From positions 8,675 through 72,674 of the forward strand of contig CAZNCQ010000007.1 of assembly GCA_964571275.1 (NCBI GenBank): DNA of 64,000 nucleotides, in the 5' to 3' direction. The notes beneath the pieces were generated by a model. The model saw only the letters and a list, made by a program, of their open reading frames with translations. It made no database searches and was not told where the DNA came from. Position numbers and translations under genes: made by a program. How positions within the stretch are numbered: position 1 is the stretch's first letter; every line of letters begins with the position of its first letter. Positions 31,861-41,277 of the stretch are shown here, piece by piece. The stretch is from DASRQZ01 sp964571275. GTDB taxonomy: Bacteria > Myxococcota_A > Polyangia > Fen-1088.

Positions 31861-33252
31861 TCATGGGCGGCGGTTCAGCAGAACGCTGACGGTGCCGTCG
31901 CCCTGGTTCACCGTCACCACGTCGGGCCTGCCGTCGCGATCGAGGTCGGTGACCTCCACCGCCGATGGTCCGACGCCCACCGGAAGCGTGAGCGGGGCGC
32001 CGAGCACGCCGCTTCCCAGGTTCAGGAACACGCTCACCGTGTTGTCGCCTTCGTTGACCGTCGCGAGATCGAGCCGGCCATCACCGTCGAGATCGCCGAG
32101 GTCGCCGTAGAACGTGCTGGGCCCGGCTGCGTATGCGGTCGCTCGGCCGAAGGCGCCGTGCCCGTCGTTGAGGAGCACGTTCACGAGCCCCGCGCCGGCC
32201 GAGCCGTTGATGCTGCACGTGGCCAGGTCCGGATGGCCGTCGCCGTTCAGATCGCCGAGCGTCGCCGAGTGTAGGTTGGTACCGCCGAGCGGATACGCGA
32301 CGGCAGCCGCCAGCGAGCCGTCGTCCCTACCGAAGAGCACGCTCACGTTGCTGTCGCCGTTGTCCGTTACCACAAGGTCGAGGTGGCCGTCGCCGTCGAG
32401 ATCGCCCATGACGACGGTCTTCGGGGCCGGGCCGGCCGGGTAAGCGACCGCCGCCGCGAAGGTGCCGTCACCGCTCCCGCGCAGCAGGCTCACGTCGTTG
32501 CTGCCGTTGTTGGCGACCAGCAGGTCAGCATGGCCGTCCTCGTCGAGATCGCCGATGGCGACCGACTCCGGTCGCAGACCCGCGGCATAGTCGATCGCAG
32601 GTGCGAACGCGCCGGAGGCGGTGACGTTGAGGAACACGCTGACGCTGCCGTCGACAACATAGGCGCCGGTGACGGCGCTGGTCCCGTTGTTCGCGACCAC
32701 GATGTCGGGCCGGCCGTCGCCGTTCAGATCGCCGATGGTCACTCCGTGCGTTCCGATGCCGGCCTGGTAGACGACCGGGGACCGGAACCCGCCGGAACCA
32801 TCGCCGAACAGGACGCTCATGGCGCCGCGCGTGGCGGCCGACTGGCCGTCCGTGGCGCCGAAATTCGCAACCGCGAGGTCGGCGTTGCCGTCGCCGTCGA
32901 GATCCCCGGCGGCGATCGAGTACGCGCCGGGTGAGCCCGTGGCATAACTGATAGCAGGCGCCGGGAACAGCGTTGGCGGCGCGCCGCCCGCGCCGCCAAC
33001 GCCGGTGGCCCCTCCGGTCCCGCCGATCAGGCTGCCCCCCGCGCCGCTGCCGCCGTGTCCGTCGCCCGTCCCACCACCACCGACCCCGTCCCCGCCACTG
33101 TCGTCGCGCTCCCCGATCGCGCCGCCGCTGCCCACGGCAGCGTCTTGCGGGCGACCGCCTGCCGATCCACAGCCGACCGCGAGCAGGCAACTCGTGGCGG
33201 CAACCAGAGAGGCGGGCGCTCCCGCAAAGAAGTAGCGTCGACCTGGAACCAT
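31861..33252 (-). CDS. FG-GAP/VCBS seven-repeat propeller lipoprotein
   Basis: A 463-residue lipoprotein (signal ending LLAVGC) with a Gly/Ser/Asp-rich linker of about 90 residues, then seven FG-GAP repeats each holding a calcium-type loop D-x-D/N-x-D-G-x-x-D (GDLDGDGNADLAVANFG, GDLNGDGRPDIVVANNG, GDLDEDGHADLLVANNG and four more), enough for one seven-bladed beta-propeller. ATG 33252 is chosen because it places the signal peptide at the N-terminus; the frame is open further upstream without a signal. Likely surface-exposed and used for adhesion or ligand binding. Divergent from the large lipoprotein gene at 33616. Confidence 0.85.
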   Translation of the reverse strand: MVPGRRYFFAGAPASLVAATSCLLAVGCGSAGGRPQDAAVGSGGAIGERDDSGGDGVGGGGTGDGHGGSGAGGSLIGGTGGATGVGGAGGAPPTLFPAPAISYATGSPGAYSIAAGDLDGDGNADLAVANFGATDGQSAATRGAMSVLFGDGSGGFRSPVVYQAGIGTHGVTIGDLNGDGRPDIVVANNGTSAVTGAYVVDGSVSVFLNVTASGAFAPAIDYAAGLRPESVAIGDLDEDGHADLLVANNGSNDVSLLRGSGDGTFAAAVAYPAGPAPKTVVMGDLDGDGHLDLVVTDNGDSNVSVLFGRDDGSLAAAVAYPLGGTNLHSATLGDLNGDGHPDLATCSINGSAGAGLVNVLLNDGHGAFGRATAYAAGPSTFYGDLGDLDGDGRLDLATVNEGDNTVSVFLNLGSGVLGAPLTLPVGVGPSAVEVTDLDRDGRPDVVTVNQGDGTVSVLLNRRP

Positions 33253-33615
33253 GAATTTATCCTCCGCGCGGTGTTTCGGAAGCCAATCTGCAAGAACCCG
33301 CGCACCGCTCAGCCGCTCGCCGCCGTTCGAGCACTGCGCTACCGCCCGTCGTCCAGGCCGCTCGGTTCGCGAGGGTGAGTGAGAGCACGCCTTTGCGACG
33401 CGCCCCTCCACTGCGAGGCGTCCGCACCACACCATTCGACGTGAATTGCCGGCACGCCGGGGGGGTGCCCGGGAACTGAGAACGCGCATTGGCTGCTATT
33501 CGCGGCAACCGCATTGTCAGGTGTGGCTGCACCGTGTTGCGCCGCGCGATGAACGCAATCCGGACCGCTTGCGATCGGTTCCTTCCTTCCGCGAGCTGAG
33601 CGATACTCGCAAACC
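33253..33615. other. Intergenic region between two divergent lipoprotein genes
   Basis: These 363 bp must hold both promoters, but no clear -35/-10 or -24/-12 pair and no strong repeat was found. Confidence 0.4.
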
Positions 33616-36600
33616 GTGAAGGCAGGGTGGCGCTCGTTGGTCGTGATGGCGTGTTGTTTCGGGCTCGGCTGTGGAGGCGGCGGTGGAAAGACGACCGGCA
33701 CCTCCGACGCTGGCGGCTCGGGCGCGACTTACGGTGCCGCAGTATTGCGTCCGAATGTGCATGTCCTGACCGACGCCGAGAAGGCGGCGATCGACTTGAT
33801 GACGCCGAGCCTTTGGACCGTGCGCGGAGCGATCGACGCCAAGCCGGGCGACATCCTGCTCGCGGATACCATCGCGGTGCGGGTCCAGTCGGTGTCGTCG
33901 GCGGGCGGGGAAACCACGGTCTCCGTGGCGGCCGCCGACGTCACGGACGTTTTCTCCCAAATCACCCTCGCGAGCGATCTGCGCCTCCAGGACGGAATCC
34001 TCACCGTGGGCTCTACCGATCCCGCGACCGATATGCCGGGCGCATTCCGGTCGGCGCTGTCGAACGCCGACGGAGGGACGCAGGACGGCATCCATCTCTC
34101 GGTGGCAGGGTCGGATTCGCTCACGATCGATCTCGCGCGCCCGCCGTTCAGCGGTAGCCTCACCTTCTCCGTCGGTGGGAGGTTGAGCTTCGACTACGAC
34201 GGGGCGGACGCCGCGCGCGGGGGCGCCAGCGTTTCGGGAGGCCTGGGCGGCACCGCACGCGTTGACGCGGCCGCAACGGCCACGCTGGACGCCGAAGCAC
34301 GTATCGGCACGCTGCGCATTCCGGTGCCGTTCACCATTGCGGACTCCGCGCTTCGATATCTCGGCATCCGCGTCGCATCGATCGAGATCCCCATCAGCTT
34401 CGGAGCCGAGGCGACGGCGAGCTATGGCATCGGCGTGCAGCTCTCGGCGCAAACCTCTGCGGACTTCTCAGCCACTTACGATGATGCGGCGGGATTCTCC
34501 ACGACCGGGCCGAACTATTCCGGATCGATCACCCTCTCGGCGGAGCTACCAGGCACGGGCCCAGCCGCGGTCTATCAGGCCAGCCTCGAAGAAGGCGTCT
34601 TCGTCCGCGCCCGCCCGCAGCTCCTCATCCTGAATCAGGTGGCATCCGTGGGCGCGGACCTCAAGAGCGGCATCTACTCCGAAGCAATGGTCAGCGCGAA
34701 CCTGCTACCTCCCTACTACTGCGTGGACGCGCAGGGCCACCTGAAGGGCGAGGCCTTCGCCTTCTTCAAGGCTGTCGGGATCTCTGAAAAGGACTCGCCT
34801 CCCCTCTCGAAGGACATCCCATTTGGGCCACGGTTCACGGCCGGGAACTGCGACGCCGACGCGGGTGCGGACGGTGGCGCCGACGATGGGAGCGCGAGCT
34901 CCGACGCAGACGCTTCCGACGACGAGAGCGCCGACGACGAGAGGCCCGACGATGGGGGCGCCGATGCCGACGCCGCGGACGCCGGAGATGCCGGGGACGC
35001 GCGCCCCACCTCCGACGGAGGCGGCCAGGGCGGCGACGGCGCCGCGCGCCTGCCCGCGCCTCCTCCGACTCACGCGTCGTGGATCGGCGACCCGCACCTG
35101 CGGACGTTCGATGGGGTGCGGTACGATTGTCAGCCAGCCGGCGAGGAGACGATGGTTGTCTCGAGCGCTGGCGACCTGGAAGTTCAAACTCGCACCGAGC
35201 CGTGGGGCGCCAAAGAGGTCTCGCTGGCGGTGGCGGTGGCCGCGCGGGTCGCGAGCGACAAGGTGGCGTTCTACCTGGATGGGACGGTCACTGTCGACGG
35301 TTTCGCGACCACGCTCGCGCCAGGCCCGACGCCGCTGCCCGGCGGCGGCGTGGTCTGGACGCTCTCTGATAGTTACGCGATCGTTTGGCCTGACAACAGC
35401 CAGCTCCGAGTGGCGTCCCACGGCTTCTTCTTTGGGGTGGACGTCTATGTCGCCACATCCCGAGCCGGTCAGGTCGCCGGGCTGCTCGGCAATGCCAATG
35501 GCGTGACCGAGGACGATCTCACGACGCGCGACGGGCTCACGACGCTGACGTCGCCCGCACCGTTCGCTGATTTCTACCACCTCTACGTCGAGAGCTGGCG
35601 GATCGCCAGCGATACGTCGTTGTTCGACTACGTCGCGGGAACCAGCACGGAAACCTTCACCGATCGCAATTTTCCGCATTTGCTGGCAAGGGTGCAGGAC
35701 TTGGACAGCGCGACCGTGCAGAGCAATACAGCGACTTGCCAGATGAACGGCGTGACCAGCGACTGGGTGGACGCCTGCGTGCTCGACCTGGCCATGACCG
35801 ACGGAGACATGCGCGTTGTCGAAGCTCTCGCGGTCGCGCCGCCGGTCACCGCGACCTTCGACGTCCAGCCGCCCTATGGAGGACCGCCGGCGATCACGGG
35901 CGTGTTCCCGCAAATCGTGGGGCCAGGAAACACGATCACGATATTGGGCAAGAACCTGGCGACCGTGTCTGGTGATACCAGCAACGTCACGGTGTCGCTG
36001 GTTGGCGTGGGAGAGGCCGGCCAGGTCACGATCGTCCTGCCCATCGTCTCGGGATCGTCCGGTGAGCTCACGGTGGCGACACCATCCAGCCTGTTCCAGC
36101 AGGTGTCGGGCGGAGCCACCGTCTTTGTGACGACGCCGGCGGGTTCGACGCTGGTCGGCTCACCCGTGACCATTGCGCAATCGAACGCGTTCGGTGGAAA
36201 CGGCGACGGCGGCGACGGCCTGTTCGCAGCGGTGTACTCGCTGCAGCCCAATACGGCCGCGCTGCCGAACTTCGGTAGCGTCGATAGCCTCACCGATCCT
36301 TGCAACGATCCGTCGGTGATCGACGCACCGGGCGCCGGCACGGCCTGTCCGCTGACGACGTTCGACGTTTCGAACCTCGACGTTCCGAGCCAGACCTTTA
36401 CGGCGGGATTCCCCGGTCTGCCGCAGCTCACGCAGTGGTTCGCAATTCGTTTCCGTGGCGTGCTCACGGTCGATACACCGGGCAACTATCGTTTCGAGAC
36501 CCTCTCCGACGACGGCTCGAACGCCTATTTGATCGATCTTTCCGCGACCGGCGCCGACGGCGGAGCGACGTCGCTGACACAGATCGTGAGCAACGACGGC

Positions 36601-37260
36601 GCTCACGCCTTCGGCGGCAGCTTGGGTCCCACCGTCCCCTTGGCTGCAGGCCGTTACGAGATCGTCATCGATTACTTCCAGGGCCAGCCGACGATCCTGG
36701 GCATCGAGCTCCTCTGGCTCGTGCCGGGAACCACGACGCCGGCCATCGTCCCGGCCAGCAACCTGCAGGCGCTGGTGCCGACGCCGCCCGAGCTCGCCGG
36801 ACCGAGTATCGAGAGCTTCGGGGTCGACCCGCAGTCGTTGAAGGTCGATCGCGTCTCGCACACGACGAGCCCGATCACGCCGGATGGGGTGATGGACGGG
36901 GTGTTCGATGCGCTCGTGAGAGGACCGGTGAGCGCCTTTGTCCTCGCGACGACGGACGCGACGGGCAAACCTTCGGGCGGCAGCTACTGGGACACGGTCC
37001 TGGGAGCGATCCCCGCGGGGATCCCTGGACTGTCCGGCGGCAATACGCCCTGGGTCATTGGTGTGCAAGAGGGCGGCGTGTTGCCGCTCATCAACAACGC
37101 CGACGGATCGATCCCCATCCTGGACGGCGGCCTGCACCAACTGACCCTGTACGCGACAACGGACGGATCCGTGGCCCCCGGCAGGAACTTTCGCCTGTTC
37201 GCGATCGTTCCCGGAGGAGGCATCATCGCCGGCCCAATCCTGACCTACGCGGCCCCGTGA
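33616..37260 (+). CDS. Large surface lipoprotein with vWFD-like, IPT/TIG and PA14 domains
   Basis: A 1214-residue protein starting at GTG 33616 with a lipoprotein signal (VMACCFGLGC). A beta-rich N-terminal region leads to an Asp/Ala-rich linker (about 415-470). A von Willebrand type D-like domain follows (IGDPHLRTFDGVRYDC, VAGLLGNANG), then an IPT/TIG fold (ITGVFPQIVGPGNTITILGK) and a PA14-like segment (FAIRFRGVLTVDTPGNYRFETLSDDGSNAYLID). Such architectures are used for surface adhesion and polymer binding. It is the only vWFD protein here, and its paralogs were not seen in the window. Confidence 0.8.
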   Translation: MKAGWRSLVVMACCFGLGCGGGGGKTTGTSDAGGSGATYGAAVLRPNVHVLTDAEKAAIDLMTPSLWTVRGAIDAKPGDILLADTIAVRVQSVSSAGGETTVSVAAADVTDVFSQITLASDLRLQDGILTVGSTDPATDMPGAFRSALSNADGGTQDGIHLSVAGSDSLTIDLARPPFSGSLTFSVGGRLSFDYDGADAARGGASVSGGLGGTARVDAAATATLDAEARIGTLRIPVPFTIADSALRYLGIRVASIEIPISFGAEATASYGIGVQLSAQTSADFSATYDDAAGFSTTGPNYSGSITLSAELPGTGPAAVYQASLEEGVFVRARPQLLILNQVASVGADLKSGIYSEAMVSANLLPPYYCVDAQGHLKGEAFAFFKAVGISEKDSPPLSKDIPFGPRFTAGNCDADAGADGGADDGSASSDADASDDESADDERPDDGGADADAADAGDAGDARPTSDGGGQGGDGAARLPAPPPTHASWIGDPHLRTFDGVRYDCQPAGEETMVVSSAGDLEVQTRTEPWGAKEVSLAVAVAARVASDKVAFYLDGTVTVDGFATTLAPGPTPLPGGGVVWTLSDSYAIVWPDNSQLRVASHGFFFGVDVYVATSRAGQVAGLLGNANGVTEDDLTTRDGLTTLTSPAPFADFYHLYVESWRIASDTSLFDYVAGTSTETFTDRNFPHLLARVQDLDSATVQSNTATCQMNGVTSDWVDACVLDLAMTDGDMRVVEALAVAPPVTATFDVQPPYGGPPAITGVFPQIVGPGNTITILGKNLATVSGDTSNVTVSLVGVGEAGQVTIVLPIVSGSSGELTVATPSSLFQQVSGGATVFVTTPAGSTLVGSPVTIAQSNAFGGNGDGGDGLFAAVYSLQPNTAALPNFGSVDSLTDPCNDPSVIDAPGAGTACPLTTFDVSNLDVPSQTFTAGFPGLPQLTQWFAIRFRGVLTVDTPGNYRFETLSDDGSNAYLIDLSATGADGGATSLTQIVSNDGAHAFGGSLGPTVPLAAGRYEIVIDYFQGQPTILGIELLWLVPGTTTPAIVPASNLQALVPTPPELAGPSIESFGVDPQSLKVDRVSHTTSPITPDGVMDGVFDALVRGPVSAFVLATTDATGKPSGGSYWDTVLGAIPAGIPGLSGGNTPWVIGVQEGGVLPLINNADGSIPILDGGLHQLTLYATTDGSVAPGRNFRLFAIVPGGGIIAGPILTYAAP

Positions 37261-37369
37261 TGGGCCGGGGTGTGCAATCGGCTCAACGCCAACCGCCACT
37301 TCCATCGCCACGTTGTTGCCACAGTCCGAACCATTGGTCTGGCCGCGATCGCTGCGCTAGGGTTGCGGC

Positions 37370-38056
37370 ATGAGCAAGACGATCGTCGTGTGCGGATACG
37401 GACCCGGGATCTCGACTGCCGTCGCGGAGCGGTTCGGCGCCGAAGGGTTCCAGGTCGCGCTCGTCGCCCGGCGCGCCGACAACCTCGCGGCCGGTGTAGC
37501 GGCGCTCGAGGCAAAGGGCGTGCGGGCGGCCGCCTTCCCGGCGAACCTCGCCGATCCGGATGCGGCGCGCGGCGTGATCGGCAAGGTCCACGAGACGCTC
37601 GGGCCCATCACGGTCCTGCAGTGGACGGCTTACGACGGCGGCGCGGGCGACATGCTCACCGCCGATGATGCGGCCGTGCGCGGCGTCCTCGACGTCGCCG
37701 TGACGAGCCTGCTCGCGGCGGTCAGGGCCGCGCTGCCCGACTTGCGCCAGGAGAAGCACGCCGCCATCCTGGTGACGAACGGCGGCCTCGGCATGTTCGA
37801 TCCGGCGATGGACGCGGCGGCCGCGGGTGGATCGATGGGCCTCGGCGTCGCCAACGCCGCGAAGCACAAGCTCGTCGGCGTGCTCGCGCAGAAGCTGAAA
37901 CCCGAGAACGTCTTCGTGGGCGAGGTCATGGTGTTTGGCCTCGTCAAGGGCACCACGTTTGATCGGGGCACGGCGACGATCGACGCGCGCACGATCGCGG
38001 AGAAGTTCTGGGAACTTTATCACTCGCGCTCGGACGTCTACGCGCGCGTGCCCTGA
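37370..38056 (+). CDS. SDR-family protein lacking the usual catalytic Tyr
   Basis: A 228-residue Rossmann-fold protein of the short-chain dehydrogenase type, with the nucleotide motif GYGPGIS (in place of TGxxxGIG) and the basic patch ALVARRADNLA suggesting NADP(H). The YxxxK catalytic pair is not seen: the aligned region reads GLGVANAAKHKLVG, keeping a Lys but no Tyr. It may be a binding or regulatory member of the family. It converges with the nucleotidyltransferase gene and overlaps it by 19 bp. Confidence 0.75.
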   Translation: MSKTIVVCGYGPGISTAVAERFGAEGFQVALVARRADNLAAGVAALEAKGVRAAAFPANLADPDAARGVIGKVHETLGPITVLQWTAYDGGAGDMLTADDAAVRGVLDVAVTSLLAAVRAALPDLRQEKHAAILVTNGGLGMFDPAMDAAAAGGSMGLGVANAAKHKLVGVLAQKLKPENVFVGEVMVFGLVKGTTFDRGTATIDARTIAEKFWELYHSRSDVYARVP

Positions 38057-38616
38057 GCGTCACGCACGGATCGCCAGAGCTCTCCCAGGCCCAAGTCGGC
38101 TACCCATCGCTCGATATACGCGATATCGAGGTCGCCGCCGCGCAGCTGCAGGATCCCCGCAACATCTCGCAGCTGGAGCTGGCTGCCCCCACCCTGCTGT
38201 GCCCATTCGAGCTTCGAGATCAGCGTATCTTCTGGAGACGCGACGAAGACCTGCGCGCCCAGCAGATCGCCTTGGACGCGTCGGCGCATCTCCTCGACGG
38301 AGAACGGCCTCGCCTTTCGCATGATGAGGTCGGCCTTCCATGCCGTCGCCAGGTCGATGATGTTGAACTGTCCACGCCGACGAAGCGCATCGAAGGCCGC
38401 ATCGGCATCGGCGTAGTAATCCTCCGGCGGAAGATCGGAGAGAAAGCGCCGGAGCGATTCGGGCTGCGGATCGATCACCAGATCGAGATCCTGGCTACTG
38501 CGAGGAACACCATGGAACGAGCTGGCGAATGAACCCACCACCATGTTGGGTACTCCGGCAGCAGCCAGCTTAGCGGTGAGGCGAGCGAGGAATGCACCCG
38601 CGCCTTCATCATTCAT
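38038..38616 (-). CDS. Nucleotidyltransferase-fold protein (MNT/DUF6036-like)
   Basis: A 192-residue protein with the nucleotidyltransferase signature GSFASSFHGVPRSSQDLDLVI (Gly-Ser followed by the metal-binding Asp-x-Asp) and a helical C-terminal half. Start ATG 38616 overlaps the stop of the 83-residue gene upstream (ATGA), so the two are translationally coupled. Such pairs resemble MNT-type toxin-antitoxin or AbiE-like modules; nothing directly shows toxicity. Confidence 0.7.
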   Translation of the reverse strand: MNDEGAGAFLARLTAKLAAAGVPNMVVGSFASSFHGVPRSSQDLDLVIDPQPESLRRFLSDLPPEDYYADADAAFDALRRRGQFNIIDLATAWKADLIMRKARPFSVEEMRRRVQGDLLGAQVFVASPEDTLISKLEWAQQGGGSQLQLRDVAGILQLRGGDLDIAYIERWVADLGLGELWRSVRDAQGTRA

Positions 38617-38864
38617 GGAGCGAGCAAGGGGAGCGCCGGCCACGCTCGGTGAAAAAGCTCGTCGCCCAGCAGGATGCGGCGAAGCGCGCTCTCGACATCT
38701 TCGTTACTGTACTCGGGGTGGCGCGCGCGAATTCCTGCGCGCGTGAGCTCCCTCGTGTCAGCCGACAGGTTCGCGGCCACACGCGCGCGACCCGCGGGAC
38801 CAAGCCGGCGGTAGGCTCGCAGCTGAGCCTCGTGGCTGTCGGGCGACGTATCTCGCGGGCGCAC
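38613..38864 (-). CDS. Small partner protein coupled to the nucleotidyltransferase
   Basis: 83 residues, DTSPDSHEAQLRAYRRLGPA at the start and ARHPEYSNEDVESALRRILL toward the end: a helical protein of a kind often seen beside nucleotidyltransferases in myxobacterial and other high-GC genomes (from memory). Its stop overlaps the next start. The likely role is partner or antidote of the nucleotidyltransferase; this is inferred from gene order only. Confidence 0.6.
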   Translation of the reverse strand: MRPRDTSPDSHEAQLRAYRRLGPAGRARVAANLSADTRELTRAGIRARHPEYSNEDVESALRRILLGDELFHRAWPALPLLAP

Positions 38865-38932
38865 GCCGAGGAATATACCCCGGCGCCCGGGCCGACTGAC
38901 CTAGTTGTCAGGCCGGTTGCCACTTGCCTCCA

Positions 38933-39301
38933 TCACGTGCAGAAGGTGACGATCACCTCCAGCGTTGACTGTAAAGGTGTCGGCGGATTCACGAGACACA
39001 GCTTGATCCCGCCGGGGTCGTCGCCGGCGATGGTCATCACCCGCTTGCAGACGTCGATGCACGCCTGCGGCGCGCAACCGGGGGCGGTGCTGTCGGCGCA
39101 GGTGGGGGTCCCGGCGGCCTCACAGGCCGCCACCATCGCCACCAGGGTGTCGTCCGGCGCGTCGATCTCGTAACGGCGTGATGTCTCGTCGCAACACCCG
39201 CCGCCGACGCCGCCCGCGCACAGCAGCAGGAGCAGCCGCATCAAGCCGCGCCCGGCCCTCACCAGAACGCCTGCATCGGCGCCCCTTGCAAACCGCTTCA
39301 T
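38933..39301 (-). CDS. Small Cys-rich lipoprotein
   Basis: 122 residues. A long N-terminal signal (MRLLLLLCAGGVGGGCC) is followed by a mature part with spaced Cys pairs (ACEAAGTPTCADSTAPGCAPQACIDVCKR). Start ATG 39301 shares a base with the stop of the preceding lipoprotein gene (TGATG), so the two form a coupled operon. Function unknown. Confidence 0.6.
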   Translation of the reverse strand: MKRFARGADAGVLVRAGRGLMRLLLLLCAGGVGGGCCDETSRRYEIDAPDDTLVAMVAACEAAGTPTCADSTAPGCAPQACIDVCKRVMTIAGDDPGGIKLCLVNPPTPLQSTLEVIVTFCT

Positions 39302-39621
39302 CACAGGCACCCCACCCTCCACTGAACGTGAACCTCGCTGTAACCATCGACCCCCGGGTGCAGCTCGCAGTGGACGATCGGTTCCGACGAGAACGACGGT
39401 CCTTTCAGCTTCTCGCACAAGGGCAGGCAGTCCATCCGCGTCGGGTCAGCGCAGGCGTCGAGGAGGGCCTGCGTCTGCGCATCGGGAGCGCGCAGCAGAT
39501 ACACCCGATCTTCAGGCTCGCAGGGGCTGCCACAGCCCGACGGCAACGCCAGCGACGCCAGACCCAGCGCCGCCATCAACGGGGTCCGAAAACGCGTCGC
39601 GATTCTCTTGATTGACGACAT
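39301..39621 (-). CDS. Small Cys-rich lipoprotein, first gene of the pair
   Basis: 106 residues with a lipoprotein signal (LMAALGLASLALPSGC) and a mature part with seven further Cys (CADPTRMDCLPLCEKL, VHCELHPG, VGC). It pairs with the downstream lipoprotein, to which it shows loose similarity in the Ala-Cys-x(n)-Cys-x3-Cys arrangement. Function unknown. Confidence 0.6.
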   Translation of the reverse strand: MSSIKRIATRFRTPLMAALGLASLALPSGCGSPCEPEDRVYLLRAPDAQTQALLDACADPTRMDCLPLCEKLKGPSFSSEPIVHCELHPGVDGYSEVHVQWRVGCL

Positions 39622-39877
39622 TCAGGGTGACCGTCTCACCGGGCGACCATCGCTTCCTCGGCGCCGTTCAGCGCGCTCAGGGAGAACGACAAACCCAACC
39701 GGAAGTTCCCCGACCGGCGCACGTCGATCGCGCCGGAAACCGGTAAGTCGAAGATCAACCTGGGAGACGGCTCCCTGGGAACACTTCTCATGAACTTCTC
39801 ATGAGGGCTTCATCCTCGCCGGCCGCGGCGGTGGCATGAATCTCCCACCGGCGGCAATCGCCGGAAAGGAGGCTCCG

Positions 39878-40219
39878 ATGTCAAAGACGATCCTGCACGT
39901 TCGCACCACGACCCGCACCTCGCCGGGCGCCATCCTCGCAGGCGCCACCGGTCCGGCACAAGCCATCTCGGCCGTCCCGGGGCTCATCTGGAAGGTCTGG
40001 ATCCTCGACGAGGCCGCGTCCGAGCTCGGCGGCGTGTACCTGTTCGCCTCGCGTGCCCAGGCGCAGGCGTACGTCGACGGTCCGATCCTCGAGCACCTGC
40101 GCCACGACCCGCGCGTGGTGCGGGTCGAGCACCGGATCTGGGACACGCACGCGCTCTCGGCGACAACCCGCGCGCCCGAGGCCGTCCCCGACGTCGACAT
40201 GGCGAAGGAGGTGGCGTGA
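39878..40219 (+). CDS. YdhR-like putative monooxygenase (ABM-like fold)
   Basis: 113 residues resembling the YdhR family of small dimeric alpha-beta-barrel proteins (AQAISAVPGLIWKVWILDEAASELGGVYLFASRAQAQAYVDG). Start ATG 39878 follows a strong AAAGGAGG site; an in-frame ATG at 39836 lacks one. The stop overlaps the methyltransferase start. The pair may modify a small molecule. Confidence 0.75.
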   Translation: MSKTILHVRTTTRTSPGAILAGATGPAQAISAVPGLIWKVWILDEAASELGGVYLFASRAQAQAYVDGPILEHLRHDPRVVRVEHRIWDTHALSATTRAPEAVPDVDMAKEVA

Positions 40220-41277
40220 TGGACCCGGCGCGCATCGAGGCGTTCGCGGCGCAGGTCGTGGGCGACCTGGCGGCGGCGATGGGCTCGGCGATGACCAGCC
40301 TCGGCGGCAAGCTCGGCTTTTACCAGACGCTCGCCGCGGCGCCGCGAACGCCCGAGGAGCTGGCGGCGGCGACCGGCACCGAGCCACGACTCGTCCGCGA
40401 ATGGCTCGCGTCGCAGCGCGCTGCCGGCTACGTCGGGTTCGAGTCCACGTCCGGTCGGTTCGTGCTGCCGCCCGAGCACGCGTTCGTGCTCGCGCAGCCC
40501 GACAGCCCCGCGTTCCTGACCCCGGCGTTCGACGTGACGTCGGCGATCTGGCGCGCCGAGGAGCGGCTCGTCGAGTCGTTCCGCACCGGCTCGGGCATCG
40601 GCTGGCACGAACACGACTGTCGGCTGTTCTCCGGCACGGAGGCGTTCTACCGCAACGGCTACCGCGCGAACTTGGTGTCGCACTGGATCCCGGCGCTCGG
40701 CGACCGGGCGGCCGCGCTCGCGGCCGGCGGGCGGGTCGCGGACGTCGGCTGCGGCCACGGGGCGTCGACGATCCTCCTCGCGCAAGCGTTCCCGGCGAGC
40801 CGGCTCGTCGGCCTCGATGCCCACGCGGCGTCGATCGCGACCGCACGCGAGCGCGCCGCCGCGGCTGGCGTCGACGATCGGGTCCAGTTCGAGGTCGCTC
40901 CCGCCGCGGCGCTCGTCGAGGTCGCCGGCGGGGCGCTCGACCTGGTCTGCTTCATGGACGCGTTCCACGATCTCGGCGACCCGGTCGCCGCCGCGCGGAC
41001 GGCGCGCGCCGCGCTCGCGGACGACGGCGCCGTGCTCCTCGTCGAGCCGTTCGCGCATGACGCCCCCGAGGCGAACGTCGGCCCGGTGGCGCGGATGTAC
41101 TACGCCGCGTCGACGGCGCTGTGCACGCAGAATGCGCTCCAGCAGGGTGGCCGCGACGGGCTCGGGGCCCAGGCCGGCTTCGCGGCCCTGGCTTCGCGCC
41201 TCCACGCCGGCGGGTTCGAGCGCGTCCGCGTCGCCGCCCAGACGCCGTTCAACCTGGTCATCGAGGCCCGCCCGTAA
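40219..41277 (+). CDS. Class I SAM-dependent methyltransferase with N-terminal winged helix
   Basis: 352 residues. The N-terminal winged-helix-like domain (GKLGFYQTLAAAPRTPEELAA, EPRLVREWLASQRAAGYVGF) is as in Rv2258c-type methyltransferases, followed by a Rossmann methyltransferase domain with motif I VADVGCGHGASTILLA and LVGLDAHAASIATARERA. ATG 40219 shares bases with the YdhR-like stop; GTG 40216 is possible. Converges with and overlaps by 20 bp the regulator gene at 41258. Confidence 0.85.
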   Translation: MDPARIEAFAAQVVGDLAAAMGSAMTSLGGKLGFYQTLAAAPRTPEELAAATGTEPRLVREWLASQRAAGYVGFESTSGRFVLPPEHAFVLAQPDSPAFLTPAFDVTSAIWRAEERLVESFRTGSGIGWHEHDCRLFSGTEAFYRNGYRANLVSHWIPALGDRAAALAAGGRVADVGCGHGASTILLAQAFPASRLVGLDAHAASIATARERAAAAGVDDRVQFEVAPAAALVEVAGGALDLVCFMDAFHDLGDPVAAARTARAALADDGAVLLVEPFAHDAPEANVGPVARMYYAASTALCTQNALQQGGRDGLGAQAGFAALASRLHAGGFERVRVAAQTPFNLVIEARP

